Positions 24,861 to 33,110 of a stretch of 39,230 bases of DNA are shown here, in pieces; within the stretch, counting starts at the first letter, position 1, and every line of letters starts with the position of its first letter. The notes beneath the pieces were generated by a model, which saw only the letters and a program-made list of their open reading frames with translations, was not told the DNA's origin and did no database searches. The DNA lies in assembly GCA_902760865.1 (NCBI GenBank), contig CACWID010000027.1:1-39230 (forward strand). Direction: 5' to 3'. This DNA comes from an uncultured Bacteroidales bacterium. GTDB taxonomy: Bacteria > Bacteroidota > Bacteroidia > Bacteroidales > Muribaculaceae. The translations under genes were made by a program, and so were the position numbers.

Positions 24861-26685
24861 AGAACGACTGCATGTCCACCAGGTGCTTGTAGGCGCCCTG
24901 GCGGGCGATGAGCTCGTCGTGGGTGCCCTGCTCGATGATGCGGCCGTCCTGCATGACGCAGATCTGGTCGGCATTCTTGATGGTGCTCAGGCGGTGGGCG
25001 ATGACCAGCGTGGTGCGGCCATGCATGAGCTTGTCGAGGGCGTCCTGCACGAGGTGCTCACTCTCGGTGTCAAGGGCGCTGGTGGCCTCGTCGAGGATGA
25101 GGATGGGCGGGTTCTTCAGGATGGCGCGTGCGATGCTGATGCGCTGGCGCTGGCCGCCTGAGAGTTTGCAGCCGCGGTCACCGATGTTGGTGTCAAAGCC
25201 CTGCTCACTGGCCATGATAAAGTCGTAGGCATTGGCAATCTTGGCCGCTTCCTCGACCTGCTCGCGCGTGGCGTTCTCGACACCGAAGGTGATATTATTA
25301 TAGAAGGTGTCGTTGAACAGGATGGCCTCCTGGTTGACATTGCCCATCAGGGCGCGCAGGTCGGTGATGCTGAACTGGCGGATGTCGGTGCCGTCGATGC
25401 TGATGCTGCCCTCCTGCACGTCATAGAAGCGCGGCAGCAGGTCGGCCAGTGTCGTCTTGCCGCTGCCGCTCTGTCCCACGAGGGCCACGGTCTGGCCACG
25501 CTTGATGTCGAGCGTCACGCCGTCGATGACCCAGTTGTCACCGTAGCGGAATCGCACGTCCTTGTACTGTATGCCCTGGTTCATGCTGGTCAGCGCTACG
25601 GGCTTCTCCGGGTCCTTGATCGGGTTGTCGGCACTCAGGATCTTGTCGATGCGCTGCATCGATGCGAGACCGCGCTGGATGGCGTAACTGGCCTTGGACA
25701 GGTCCTTGGCGGGATTGATGATGCTGTAGAAGATCACCATGTAGTAGATGAACTTGGGCGCGGTGATGCTGCTGTGACCGCCCAGGATGAGCGTGCCGCC
25801 GAACCACAGCACGATGGCGATGGTCAAGGTACCCAGGAACTCGCTCATGGGGTGGGCCAACTCGTAGCGACGACTCATGCGGGTGACGATGTTGCGGTAC
25901 TTCTCGTTCTCGCCCTCAAAGCGGTTCTTTACCTTGTGCTCGGCATTGAAGGCCTTGACGATGCGCAGGCCGCCGATGGTCTCCTCGATGTTGCTCAGCA
26001 TCACGCCCCACTGGGTCTGCCCCTCGAGCGAGACGCGCTTCAGGCGCTTGCCCACACCGCCCATGATTAGGCCCGCAATGGGCAGCAGAATCAGCACAAA
26101 CAGCGTCAACTGCCAGCTCAGGGCAATCATCATCGTCAGGCAGGCAATGATCATGATGGGATTCTTGAACATCATGTCGAGCGACGACATGACGGAGTTC
26201 TCGACCTCGGTGACGTCGCCGCTCATGCGCGCCATCACGTCGCCCTTGCGCTCATTGGAGAAGAAGCCGATGGGCAGCGACACAATCTTGGAGTATATCT
26301 GGTTGCGGATGTCGCGCACAACGCCCGTGCGGATGGGTATCATGAAGAAGGCGCTCAGGTAGGCGCAGCCGGTCTTGAAGGCCGTCATCACCACCAGCGC
26401 GGCAGCGATGCAGGCCAGGGCCGTCGATTGGCCGTAGCGCTCGATGATGCACTGGACGTAGTAGTAAAAATTGTTGGTCAACACCGCGTCAATCTTGCCG
26501 CTGCCCCATTCCATATAGGAATAGGTCTGGGTGTTAAGTCCGAACAGCATTTCCAGGATAGGAATAATCAGCGCAAACGAGAACAGCGTCAAGAATGCGG
26601 TCAACAGGTTGAACAGGATGTTCAACGCGATATATTTCTTATAGGGCGGCACAAACCGCTGTAACAGATGCCAAAAACCTTTCAT
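24859..26685 (-). CDS. MsbA-like ABC exporter (fused membrane and ATPase domains)
   Basis: 608 aa. The N-terminal ~330 residues hold the six-helix exporter domain, starting FWHLLQRFVPPYKKYIALNILFNLLTAF. The ATPase half has Walker A VGQSGSGKTTL (about residue 403), the signature LSGGQRQRISIARA (about 508), Walker B ILILDEATSALD (about 526) and the H-loop VIAHRLST (about 561). Relatives flip lipid A or other lipids, or export peptides or drugs. Start and length fit the family exactly. The promoter box TACCTTTG (26691-26698) ends 5 bp before the ATG, so the message appears leaderless. Confidence 0.93.
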   Translation of the reverse strand: MKGFWHLLQRFVPPYKKYIALNILFNLLTAFLTLFSFALIIPILEMLFGLNTQTYSYMEWGSGKIDAVLTNNFYYYVQCIIERYGQSTALACIAAALVVMTAFKTGCAYLSAFFMIPIRTGVVRDIRNQIYSKIVSLPIGFFSNERKGDVMARMSGDVTEVENSVMSSLDMMFKNPIMIIACLTMMIALSWQLTLFVLILLPIAGLIMGGVGKRLKRVSLEGQTQWGVMLSNIEETIGGLRIVKAFNAEHKVKNRFEGENEKYRNIVTRMSRRYELAHPMSEFLGTLTIAIVLWFGGTLILGGHSSITAPKFIYYMVIFYSIINPAKDLSKASYAIQRGLASMQRIDKILSADNPIKDPEKPVALTSMNQGIQYKDVRFRYGDNWVIDGVTLDIKRGQTVALVGQSGSGKTTLADLLPRFYDVQEGSISIDGTDIRQFSITDLRALMGNVNQEAILFNDTFYNNITFGVENATREQVEEAAKIANAYDFIMASEQGFDTNIGDRGCKLSGGQRQRISIARAILKNPPILILDEATSALDTESEHLVQDALDKLMHGRTTLVIAHRLSTIKNADQICVMQDGRIIEQGTHDELIARQGAYKHLVDMQSF

Positions 26686-26690
26686 GCCCG

Positions 26691-26698
26691 CAAAGGTA
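26691..26698 (-). promoter_or_regulatory. -7 box of the ABC exporter gene, next to the start codon
   Basis: On the minus strand this reads TACCTTTG, then CGGGC and ATG. Transcription would start at or next to the A of the start codon. Confidence 0.5.
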
Positions 26699-26704
26699 GT
26701 AAAA

Positions 26705-26785
26705 AGACTTTAGACTTTGGACCTTAGACCTTAGTTTTTAGATTCTAGTTTCTAGTCCCTAGTTTTTTCAGTTTTCAGTTCATTG
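26705..26785. repeat. TTAGACC / CTAGTTT tandem repeats
   Basis: Irregular 7-bp repeats (TTAGACTTTGGACCTTAGACC, then TTCTAGTTTCTAGTCCCTAG, then TTTTCAGTTTTCAGTT) lie between the ABC exporter and sigma genes. They resemble the arrays at 17634, 24702 and 30865. Confidence 0.5.
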
Positions 26786-26834
26786 AATAGGGGGTTAAAA
26801 TAGCACGAAATCCCGGAGTTTGGTTTTTCTTTGC

Positions 26835-26892
26835 TACTTTTGTATAAAAAACAATAGGAACGGGTTTACATTTCCTTGGTCTGAAACGTCTA
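26835..26892 (+). promoter_or_regulatory. Candidate promoters of the second ECF sigma gene
   Basis: Two possibilities exist. One is a housekeeping-type TACTTTTG (26835-26842) without a good -33 element. The other is GTTTAC (26864-26869), 17 bp, then CGTCTA (26887-26892), which has the spacing and -10 form of the ECF promoters at 22904 and 24655. The second would start near 26899 and leave a 17-nt leader. Confidence 0.35.
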
Positions 26893-26915
26893 TCAAGTGT
26901 AATTGACCCACGACT

Positions 26916-27407
26916 ATGACAAAAAGTGAACTGGAAATACTGTTCAAGACGCACTACGCGGTGATGTATCGCCTGGCAGTGTCGCTGCTCTACGATGCCG
27001 ACGAGGCACGCGACGTCGTGAGCGACGTTTTTGCCTCGTTGCTCGACGGCGGACTGGCCATCCGCACCGACAACGCCCGCGCCTTCCTGCTGACGTGCGT
27101 GCGCAACAGTTGCATCAATGTGATTCGCCACAAGCAGATGCGGGAGCGCTTCATCAAGTTCTATGCGACAAATGCCGAACCGCTTGCCGATGGCCCCGAC
27201 GACTCAATAACGCTTGCCGAATTGCGCGAATACATCGACAATCAGCTGCCGCCGCTGTCGCGCCGCATTTTTACTATGCGCTATCTGCAGGATATGACCT
27301 GCCAGCAGGTCGCCGATGCCGTGGGCGTGAGCCGCGTGACCGTCCATCACCACTTGTCACAGTCACTGGAGAAAATCAATGCCTATTTCAACAACTCAAA
27401 ACAATAG
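26916..27407 (+). CDS. ECF sigma factor of a FecI-like system
   Basis: 163 aa. Region 2 is at about residues 8-75 (FKTHYAVMYRLAVSLLYDADEARDVVSDVFASLL and RAFLLTCVRNSCINVIRH). Region 4 is at about 110-155 (LPPLSRRIFTMRYLQDMTCQQVADAVGVSRVTVHHHLSQSLEKI). It resembles the large Bacteroidetes expansion of FecI-like sigmas. Next to it are a FecR-like protein (5 bp later) and a TonB receptor with an STN domain. The three probably form one signalling chain: ligand at the receptor, then anti-sigma, then sigma, then receptor expression. Confidence 0.93.
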   Translation: MTKSELEILFKTHYAVMYRLAVSLLYDADEARDVVSDVFASLLDGGLAIRTDNARAFLLTCVRNSCINVIRHKQMRERFIKFYATNAEPLADGPDDSITLAELREYIDNQLPPLSRRIFTMRYLQDMTCQQVADAVGVSRVTVHHHLSQSLEKINAYFNNSKQ

Positions 27408-27412
27408 ACGTT

Positions 27413-28036
27413 ATGGAACAGAACGATAAAATCCGTCTCTTGCTCGACATGCACGAGCACCCTGAGAATTACACCGACGAGCAGTTTGCTGCCATGCTTA
27501 ATGACGAAATGCTGGAGCAACTCGTCACCGCCAAGCGCGCGATGACCGATATCCCCGAGCCCGATGTGGATGCCGAGTGGCAACGCTTCGAGCAAGCGCA
27601 TTTCGCCCCGGAGAAAAACCGCCGCTGGCTCAAGGTCGCTGCCATGATTGCTGGCGTACTTATGCTCTCGGCTTTCACCTATGCCGCCATCCATGCCGTA
27701 CGACAAAGCGTCAATGATAAAACCAAAGAACCCACCGAGACTGTCGCCCCGGCGCCGCAGCAAGAATCGACCGTAGGGCCTCGCCTTGGCGTGGCCGACA
27801 CTGCGGCAGTGGTGGCAGAGCCGATTGTCTTTGACAATCTTCCCCTTGACCAGATGCTGGAAAAGATTGCGCCCCACTACGGCATGCAGGTCGAGTTCCG
27901 CAACGAGGACGCCCGCGCACTGCGCTTCTACTTTGTGTGGCAACCCGATGAGGACCTGGATGCGGTGCTCGAGCGCCTCAACCTGTTCGAGAGTGTGAAT
28001 ATCAGTAAGGAGGGCAATACAATCGTGGTGGAATGA
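27413..28036 (+). CDS. Short FecR-like anti-sigma factor lacking the central FecR domain
   Basis: 207 aa, against about 300-390 for usual FecR proteins. Cytoplasmic part residues 1-72, one membrane helix (about 74-96, VAAMIAGVLMLSAFTYAAIHAV), then a Pro/Thr-rich linker. Residues about 139-207 resemble DUF4974 (FDNLPLDQMLEKIAPHYGMQVEF and LERLNLFESVNISKEGNTIVV). The beta-rich FecR domain that normally lies between helix and DUF4974 is missing. The start codon is 5 bp after the sigma stop, and its stop overlaps the receptor start (ATGA). It should hold the sigma inactive until the receptor's STN domain signals. Confidence 0.82.
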   Translation: MEQNDKIRLLLDMHEHPENYTDEQFAAMLNDEMLEQLVTAKRAMTDIPEPDVDAEWQRFEQAHFAPEKNRRWLKVAAMIAGVLMLSAFTYAAIHAVRQSVNDKTKEPTETVAPAPQQESTVGPRLGVADTAAVVAEPIVFDNLPLDQMLEKIAPHYGMQVEFRNEDARALRFYFVWQPDEDLDAVLERLNLFESVNISKEGNTIVVE

Positions 28037-30588
28037 TGGCAAGACGCATGATTTTTATCGTGGCATGCTTGTGCATCGCCACGGCTGTCTTCGGGCAGCG
28101 GGTGACGCGGTCGTTCAATGACGTGTCGATGAGTGAGGCGCTCAAGTGGCTCAACGAGCGGGGTGGGGAATACAACATCAGTTTTCTCTACAACGAGTTG
28201 GAGGACTTCAGGGTGACAACTTCGGTCAAGAACAAGTCGGTGCCTGATGCCATCCAGCAACTGATCGGCTTCTATCCCATCAAGATGACTGTGCAGGGCA
28301 AAGAAATCGCCGTCGAGTGCCCGCAAAAGGCCTCCACGCGCTACAAGGGCATCGTCCTCGACGAGGCAGGCCAGCCCTTGCCATACGCCAACGTCGCCCT
28401 GCTCTTGCCGCGCGACTCCACCCTCATCACCGGCGGCGTGACCAACGAGAGTGGCCTCTTCGTCATCCCCTGCGACCAGCAGGGCGTGCTCGCCCGCATC
28501 ACCTATGTCGGTTACCGCCCCGTCTATCGCCACTGCAGGACCCCTCACCTGGGCACCATCAAAATGCAGCCCGACCAATATGCCCTCGGAAGCGTCACCG
28601 TCAAGGGCGAACGTCCCCAGTACCAGATGACCACTGGCGGCATGACGGTCAATGTTGCGGGCACGGTGCTCAGCGACATGGGTACTGGTATTGACGTGCT
28701 GGGTCAGTTGCCCCGTGTCGATGTCAAGGGCGACGGCCAAGTGAGCGTTTTTGGTAGTGGCACACCGCTCATCTATATCAATAACCGCCCGATTCAGAGC
28801 AATACCGAGTTGTCGCGCCTCAAGTCGGGCGACATCAAGTCCATCGACGTGATTACGAGCCCAGGTGCGCGATACAAGAAGGATGTGTCGTCGGTCATCC
28901 GCATCCACACGGTCAAGCCCCAAGGCGACGGCTTCAGTGTCAGCACCATCACCAACGTGCGCAACAACCACGAGTGGGGCGGATATCAGGACATTAACGT
29001 GAAATACCGCACCCACGGCTTGGAACTGTTTGCCGAGGGTTACTGGCGTAGCGCATGGATGGGTGAGGACAATGACATTAATAATGACTTGTTCTTGGAG
29101 GATGGCACAGTGCATGTCGATCAGACGGGTGACACCAAGTTCCGCAGCAAGTCGCATTATGAGCAAGTAGGCTTCAATTACGATATCAACGACAACCATT
29201 CGCTGGGCGCATCTTACACCTTGAGCGGTGTCAATATCAAGAACAGCAGCGTCATCGGTGAGCAACAAATATGGAACAACGGTGTGCTTGAGGGCAGCGT
29301 ATGGTATGATGCCCTCGTCAATCGTAAACAAAATCCGTTGCACGATGTCAATATGTATTATGTGGGCAAGGTGGGCCAGCTGTCGATTGACTTTAACGGC
29401 ACGTGGTATTGTCGCAATGAACGCAATACTGATGAACGCACTGAATTAAGCGATGAACTTGATGACCGCCATGTACTCACCCAGAGCCGCCAGCGTAATC
29501 AGATGACCGCCAGCAAACTCATCCTGAGTCACCCCCTGTGGAAAGGTACCGCCAGCATCGGCACTGAGTTGACCTTTACCCGCACCGACGGCACCTATTC
29601 CAACGACGATCAGTCCCATTTGTCGTCCGACACGCGCATCCGCGAGAATAACAGTGCGGGCTTTGCCGAGTATGACTTCACCCTGGGCAATTATACCTTC
29701 GGCGCCGGACTGCGCTTTGAGCACATCAACTCCGACTACTATTCGTCAGGCATCCGTGAAGAAGAGCCCAGCCGCACCTACAACGACTGGTTCCCCAATG
29801 CCTCCGTCGCCTGGAAGAAGGACAAGTGGAACTGGCAACTGAACTACAGCCGTCGCATCAACCGCCCCAGCTATTTCCAATTGCGCAATTTCATCCAGTA
29901 CGATAACCGTTACACCTACGAGGGTGGCAACCCGCTGTTACACCCGCAGCTGAACCACCGTTTGGAGTTGTCGGCCATTTACTCGTGGCTGAGCCTGCAG
30001 GTGCGCTACACCTACAGCCAGAACACCATGTGCTGGGTGCCTGTGCTGGAGCCGGACAAGCGCTACATCTTGCTGTGTACACGCAACTACGGCGATGCCC
30101 AGCGCTTGTTCGCCTCGGTGGTGGCTGCACCGCGCTTCGGTGTCTATCGCCCCACGTTGACGCTGTCTTTCAACAAGGTCTTCTTTGATGCCAAGCAATA
30201 TGGTTCTCATTTGACCCATCACAGGCCGCTGTGGCGGTTTGAATTGAGAAACACCTTTGTCCTTCCTCATTCCTGGACAGCTGTGGTGGGCGTGCGTGTC
30301 GCCAGTGATGCCGATGACGAGTTCCAAAGCATCAAGCGCTATTGGACTGTCGGGGCAAGGGTCAACAAATCCTTCTTCAACAAGGCACTGCTGGTCAACC
30401 TCTATGCCGACGATATCTTCAGGACCAGCCAGGAGCGGTGGACCACCTACGGCATCGGCACCAACATCACCAAGGATTGCTACAACTTTGACCGCACCAT
30501 CGGCATGACCGTGACCTACAAATTCAACGTCACCCGTAGCAAGTACAAGGGCACCGGCGCCGGCAACGACGAGAAATCCCGCCTGTAG
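28033..30588 (+). CDS. TonB-dependent signalling receptor with STN domain
   Basis: 851 aa (850 if the second ATG is used). Signal peptide to about residue 21 (TAVFGQ). The STN domain (about 23-95) has VTRSFNDVSMSEALKWLNERGGEYNISFLYN. A carboxypeptidase-like regulatory domain (about 98-175) has YKGIVLDEAGQPLPYANVALL and TNESGLFVIP. The plug (about 190-300) has GMTVNVAG, VDVKGDGQVSVFG and IKSIDVITSPGARY. The rest is a beta-barrel of the OMP_b-brl_3 type. It takes up an unknown ligand through TonB and signals through the FecR-like partner. It overlaps the anti-sigma gene by 4 bp. Confidence 0.9.
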   Translation: MMARRMIFIVACLCIATAVFGQRVTRSFNDVSMSEALKWLNERGGEYNISFLYNELEDFRVTTSVKNKSVPDAIQQLIGFYPIKMTVQGKEIAVECPQKASTRYKGIVLDEAGQPLPYANVALLLPRDSTLITGGVTNESGLFVIPCDQQGVLARITYVGYRPVYRHCRTPHLGTIKMQPDQYALGSVTVKGERPQYQMTTGGMTVNVAGTVLSDMGTGIDVLGQLPRVDVKGDGQVSVFGSGTPLIYINNRPIQSNTELSRLKSGDIKSIDVITSPGARYKKDVSSVIRIHTVKPQGDGFSVSTITNVRNNHEWGGYQDINVKYRTHGLELFAEGYWRSAWMGEDNDINNDLFLEDGTVHVDQTGDTKFRSKSHYEQVGFNYDINDNHSLGASYTLSGVNIKNSSVIGEQQIWNNGVLEGSVWYDALVNRKQNPLHDVNMYYVGKVGQLSIDFNGTWYCRNERNTDERTELSDELDDRHVLTQSRQRNQMTASKLILSHPLWKGTASIGTELTFTRTDGTYSNDDQSHLSSDTRIRENNSAGFAEYDFTLGNYTFGAGLRFEHINSDYYSSGIREEEPSRTYNDWFPNASVAWKKDKWNWQLNYSRRINRPSYFQLRNFIQYDNRYTYEGGNPLLHPQLNHRLELSAIYSWLSLQVRYTYSQNTMCWVPVLEPDKRYILLCTRNYGDAQRLFASVVAAPRFGVYRPTLTLSFNKVFFDAKQYGSHLTHHRPLWRFELRNTFVLPHSWTAVVGVRVASDADDEFQSIKRYWTVGARVNKSFFNKALLVNLYADDIFRTSQERWTTYGIGTNITKDCYNFDRTIGMTVTYKFNVTRSKYKGTGAGNDEKSRL

Positions 30589-30614
30589 TCAATGTAACGA
30601 TATAGATGAGAGGT

Positions 30615-30755
30615 GTGTCATCATTTTTGACTCGGTAATATAACCGTGCTATCGCACGGGAAATTAAGCTAATTTTTAAATTAAAATTTTATAATTAATT
30701 TGTTTAATTTCCCGCCCGAAGGGCGGTTAAAATTCCATCAATTGAATGATGACAC
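30615..30755. repeat. Large imperfect palindrome (REP/MITE-like element)
   Basis: Outer arms GTGTCATCATT (30615-30625) and AATGATGACAC (30745-30755). Middle arms GGGAAATTAA (30658-30667) and TTAATTTCCC (30704-30713). Two side hairpins CCGTGC-TATC-GCACGG and CCGCCC-GAA-GGGCGG. The whole can fold into a branched cruciform. No gene inside. Confidence 0.65.
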
Positions 30756-30779
30756 TCCTGCATGTTATAGTTGAGGGGC

Positions 30780-30820
30780 AAAAAAGCGACGGTCGCTGGT
30801 GAATGCACCTGCGACCGTCA
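30780..30820 (-). terminator. Terminator of kbl
   Basis: GACGGTCGC-t-GGTG, loop AATG, then CACC-t-GCGACCGTC: a 13-bp stem with one T-T mismatch. On the minus strand it is followed by GCTTTTTTG. It lies past the heptamer array that follows the kbl stop codon. Confidence 0.75.
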
Positions 30821-30864
30821 ACATGAGGTTTTTCCGGGTGTTATAATGATTGCCTCATTATTCT

Positions 30865-30956
30865 TTAGTCTCTAGTCAATAGTCTCAAGTCGCTAGTCTA
30901 TACTACAAAGCTGGTACAAACGACTAGTGACTAGCGACTAGTGACTAGTGACTAAC
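30865..30956. repeat. TAGTCNC / GACTAGT heptamer arrays at the kbl 3' end
   Basis: TAGTCTCTAGTCAATAG-type units (30865-30900) and GACTAGTGACTAGCGACTAG units (30922-30955) flank the short unique segment 30901-30921. The second array abuts the kbl stop codon at 30957. It shares ACTAGTCGTTTGTA (inverted) with the 65-bp repeat at 24731. Confidence 0.7.
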
Positions 30957-32147
30957 TTACTTGATGATTCCCATCTGCTTGCCGATCTTGATGAAGGCGT
31001 TGATGCACTTGTCGAGGTGCTCACGCTCGTGACCGGCGGAAACCTGCACGCGGATGCGGGCCTGGCCCTTGGGAACAACGGGATAGTAGAAACCGGTAAC
31101 GTAGATGCCTTCCTTCTGCAGCTCGGCAGCGAAGTCCTGCGACAGCTTGGCGTCGTAGAGCATCACGGCGCAGATGGCGCTCTGGGTGGGCTTGATGTCG
31201 AAGCCGGCAGCGATCATCTTGTCGCGGAAGTAGTTCACGTTGTCCACGAGCTTGTCGTGCAGTGCATTGCTCTCCTTCAACATCTTGAACATCTCGATGC
31301 TGGCACCCACGATGCCGGGAGCGATGCTATTGCTGAACAGGTAAGGACGTGAGCGCTGGCGCAGCATGTCGATAATCTCCTTACGACCCGTGGTGAAACC
31401 ACCCATGGCACCGCCGAAGGCCTTGCCCAGCGTACCGGTGAAGACGTCGATGCGGCCGTAGATATTGAACTGCTCGGCTACACCGTGGCCAGTCGGACCA
31501 ACGACACCTGCCGAGTGTGACTCATCGACCATTACCATGGCGTCATATTTCTCGGCCAGGTCACAGATCTTGTCCATGGGAGCCACGTTGCCGTCCATCG
31601 AGAAGACGCCGTCCGTAGCGATGATGCGGAAGCGCTGCTCCTGAGCCTGCTTGAGGCACTCCTCGAGTTCGCCCATGTCGGCGTTGGCATAGCGGTAGCG
31701 TTTAGCCTTGCACAGGCGCACGCCGTCGATGATCGAAGCGTGGTTCAGCGAGTCGCTGATGATGGCATCCTCCTCTGTCAACAGGGCCTCGAACAGACCG
31801 CCGTTGGCATCGAAGCATGAGCCGTAGAGGATAGCATCCTCGGTGTGGAAATAGTCGGCGATGGCAGCCTCCAGTTCCTTGTGGATATCGCTGGTACCGC
31901 AGATGAAGCGCACCGATGACATACCGTAGCCATGGTGTGACATGGTCTCGGTAGCAGCCTTGATCAGGCGGCTGTTGTCACTGAGGCCCAGATAGTTGTT
32001 AGCACAGAAGTTCAGCACCTCGTCGTTGGGCTTCACCTTGATGTCGGCGCGCTGCGGCGTGGTGATGATACGTTCGTTCTTGTACAAACCGGCAGCCTGG
32101 ATGTCGGCGAGCTCCTTCTGGAGATGTTCCTGAAATTTTCCAAACAT
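30957..32147 (-). CDS. kbl: Glycine C-acetyltransferase (2-amino-3-ketobutyrate CoA ligase)
   Basis: 396 aa, full length. A PLP enzyme of the alpha-oxoamine synthase family that cleaves 2-amino-3-ketobutyrate with CoA to glycine and acetyl-CoA in threonine breakdown. Motifs: NFCANNYLGLSDN, MSSVRFICGTSDIHKELE, DSLNHASIIDG, VMVDESHSAGVVGPTGHG (Asp208, His211) and FTGTLGKAFGGAMGG with the PLP Lys242. No threonine dehydrogenase gene is adjacent. It is transcribed alone from a promoter at 32206-32213 and ends at a terminator at 30780-30820. Confidence 0.93.
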   Translation of the reverse strand: MFGKFQEHLQKELADIQAAGLYKNERIITTPQRADIKVKPNDEVLNFCANNYLGLSDNSRLIKAATETMSHHGYGMSSVRFICGTSDIHKELEAAIADYFHTEDAILYGSCFDANGGLFEALLTEEDAIISDSLNHASIIDGVRLCKAKRYRYANADMGELEECLKQAQEQRFRIIATDGVFSMDGNVAPMDKICDLAEKYDAMVMVDESHSAGVVGPTGHGVAEQFNIYGRIDVFTGTLGKAFGGAMGGFTTGRKEIIDMLRQRSRPYLFSNSIAPGIVGASIEMFKMLKESNALHDKLVDNVNYFRDKMIAAGFDIKPTQSAICAVMLYDAKLSQDFAAELQKEGIYVTGFYYPVVPKGQARIRVQVSAGHEREHLDKCINAFIKIGKQMGIIK

Positions 32148-32205
32148 GATAAAATCAGTTATTTAAAAAGGTTTGACATTAATAGTATATTTTCTTAATT
32201 GACTG

Positions 32206-32213
32206 CAAAGTTA
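32206..32213 (-). promoter_or_regulatory. -7 box of kbl
   Basis: On the minus strand this reads TAACTTTG. The start would be near 32200, with a leader of about 53 nt. Confidence 0.55.
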
Positions 32214-32269
32214 GTAATTTTTTTCTTCAGTTGAGTTTTCTGTCGTCAGTTTCTGGTTTATTGTTCTCT

Positions 32270-32332
32270 GAGTTCTCAGAGTTCTCGGAGTTCTCGGAGC
32301 TCTCGGAGATCTCAGAGTTCTCGGAGTTCTCA
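32270..32332. repeat. Seven tandem 9-bp GAGTTCTCG units
   Basis: Seven contiguous units of GAGTTCTCG with small variations (GAGTTCTCA, GAGCTCTCG, GAGATCTCA). Each unit is close to a palindrome (GAGnnCTC). The array lies 14 bp past the stop codon of the glucosaminidase gene and upstream of the kbl promoter. Confidence 0.8.
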
Positions 32333-32346
32333 GAGCTGGCTGACGA

Positions 32347-33102
32347 CTACTCATTGTCAGCACTCGACATGACGCGTCCCTGGCGCAACGGCGTGTAGGA
32401 CTCCTGGTGCTGCTGCTGAGGCTCCTGGGCGACGGTATTGTCGCGACTGCGGTCGCGGCGCTTGCGGTGGTGCCAGCGCGAACTGCTCGGGGTCTCCTCG
32501 TCGGTATCGACCTGCTGGGCAACGGGCTTACTGCCGTCCATGCGCTTGCCGCCGTTCAGGGAATAGAGCTCATATTGCTCGATGATGTTGATCAGCTTGG
32601 CGGGGTAGTTGGCGTCCTCGGCATAGCCGCAGTCCCTCAACCCCTGAGCCCAACTGCGGTAGTCGGTCACGTCGAGTTCATAGAGTACGCTATAGCGGGG
32701 ACCCCGCAGGAACTTGGCGTGGTCGAGGAAGGAATCCTCGGGGGCGCCATACTTGCGGTAGCCCACGCGACTGCTCACCGTGTCACCGCCATAGACCTCG
32801 CCCTGCCAGTGATAGGCCTTGATGCCGAAGTGGTTGTTTGCCTCCTTGGCCATCTTGCTCTGGCCGACGCTGCTCTCGAGGATACCCTGGGCCAGGGTGA
32901 TGCTGGCGGGAACGCCATACTCTTCCTCGTGCTGCAGGGCTACGCGCTTGTATCGTTCAATGTAGTCGAGATATCGTTGTTGTTTGGGCTGTGCAGCGGC
33001 CGAAAAGGCCGAAATCAGCGCAAAAAACAAGCAAAAATTGATTATTCGCTTGTTTATTGGAAAATTATCTATAATTTTGCGTTCCAAGTCTAAATAACTC
33101 AT
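32347..33102 (-). CDS. Glucosaminidase-domain peptidoglycan hydrolase
   Basis: 251 aa. An N-terminal membrane/signal segment (about residues 19-37, IINFCLFFALISAFSAAAQ) precedes the glucosaminidase domain (about 43-175). That domain has YGVPASITLAQGILESSVGQSKMAKEANNHFGIK with the catalytic Glu, then FLDHAKFL, RSWAQGLRDCGYAEDANYPAKLINII. It is FlgJ/N-acetylglucosaminidase-like and would cut cell-wall glycans. A basic, Gln-rich tail (about 190-251) follows. The ATG at 33102 is only 8 bp from the divergent cdd start, so its promoter (TACCTTTG, 33132-33139 on the minus strand) lies inside cdd. Confidence 0.88.
   Translation of the reverse strand: MSYLDLERKIIDNFPINKRIINFCLFFALISAFSAAAQPKQQRYLDYIERYKRVALQHEEEYGVPASITLAQGILESSVGQSKMAKEANNHFGIKAYHWQGEVYGGDTVSSRVGYRKYGAPEDSFLDHAKFLRGPRYSVLYELDVTDYRSWAQGLRDCGYAEDANYPAKLINIIEQYELYSLNGGKRMDGSKPVAQQVDTDEETPSSSRWHHRKRRDRSRDNTVAQEPQQQHQESYTPLRQGRVMSSADNE
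33050..33079 (+). promoter_or_regulatory. cdd promoter inside the glucosaminidase gene
   Basis: TTG (33050-33052), 19 bp, then TAATTTTG (33072-33079). The start would be near 33086, with a leader of about 25 nt. Confidence 0.55.
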
Positions 33103-33110
33103 AATTTTTT

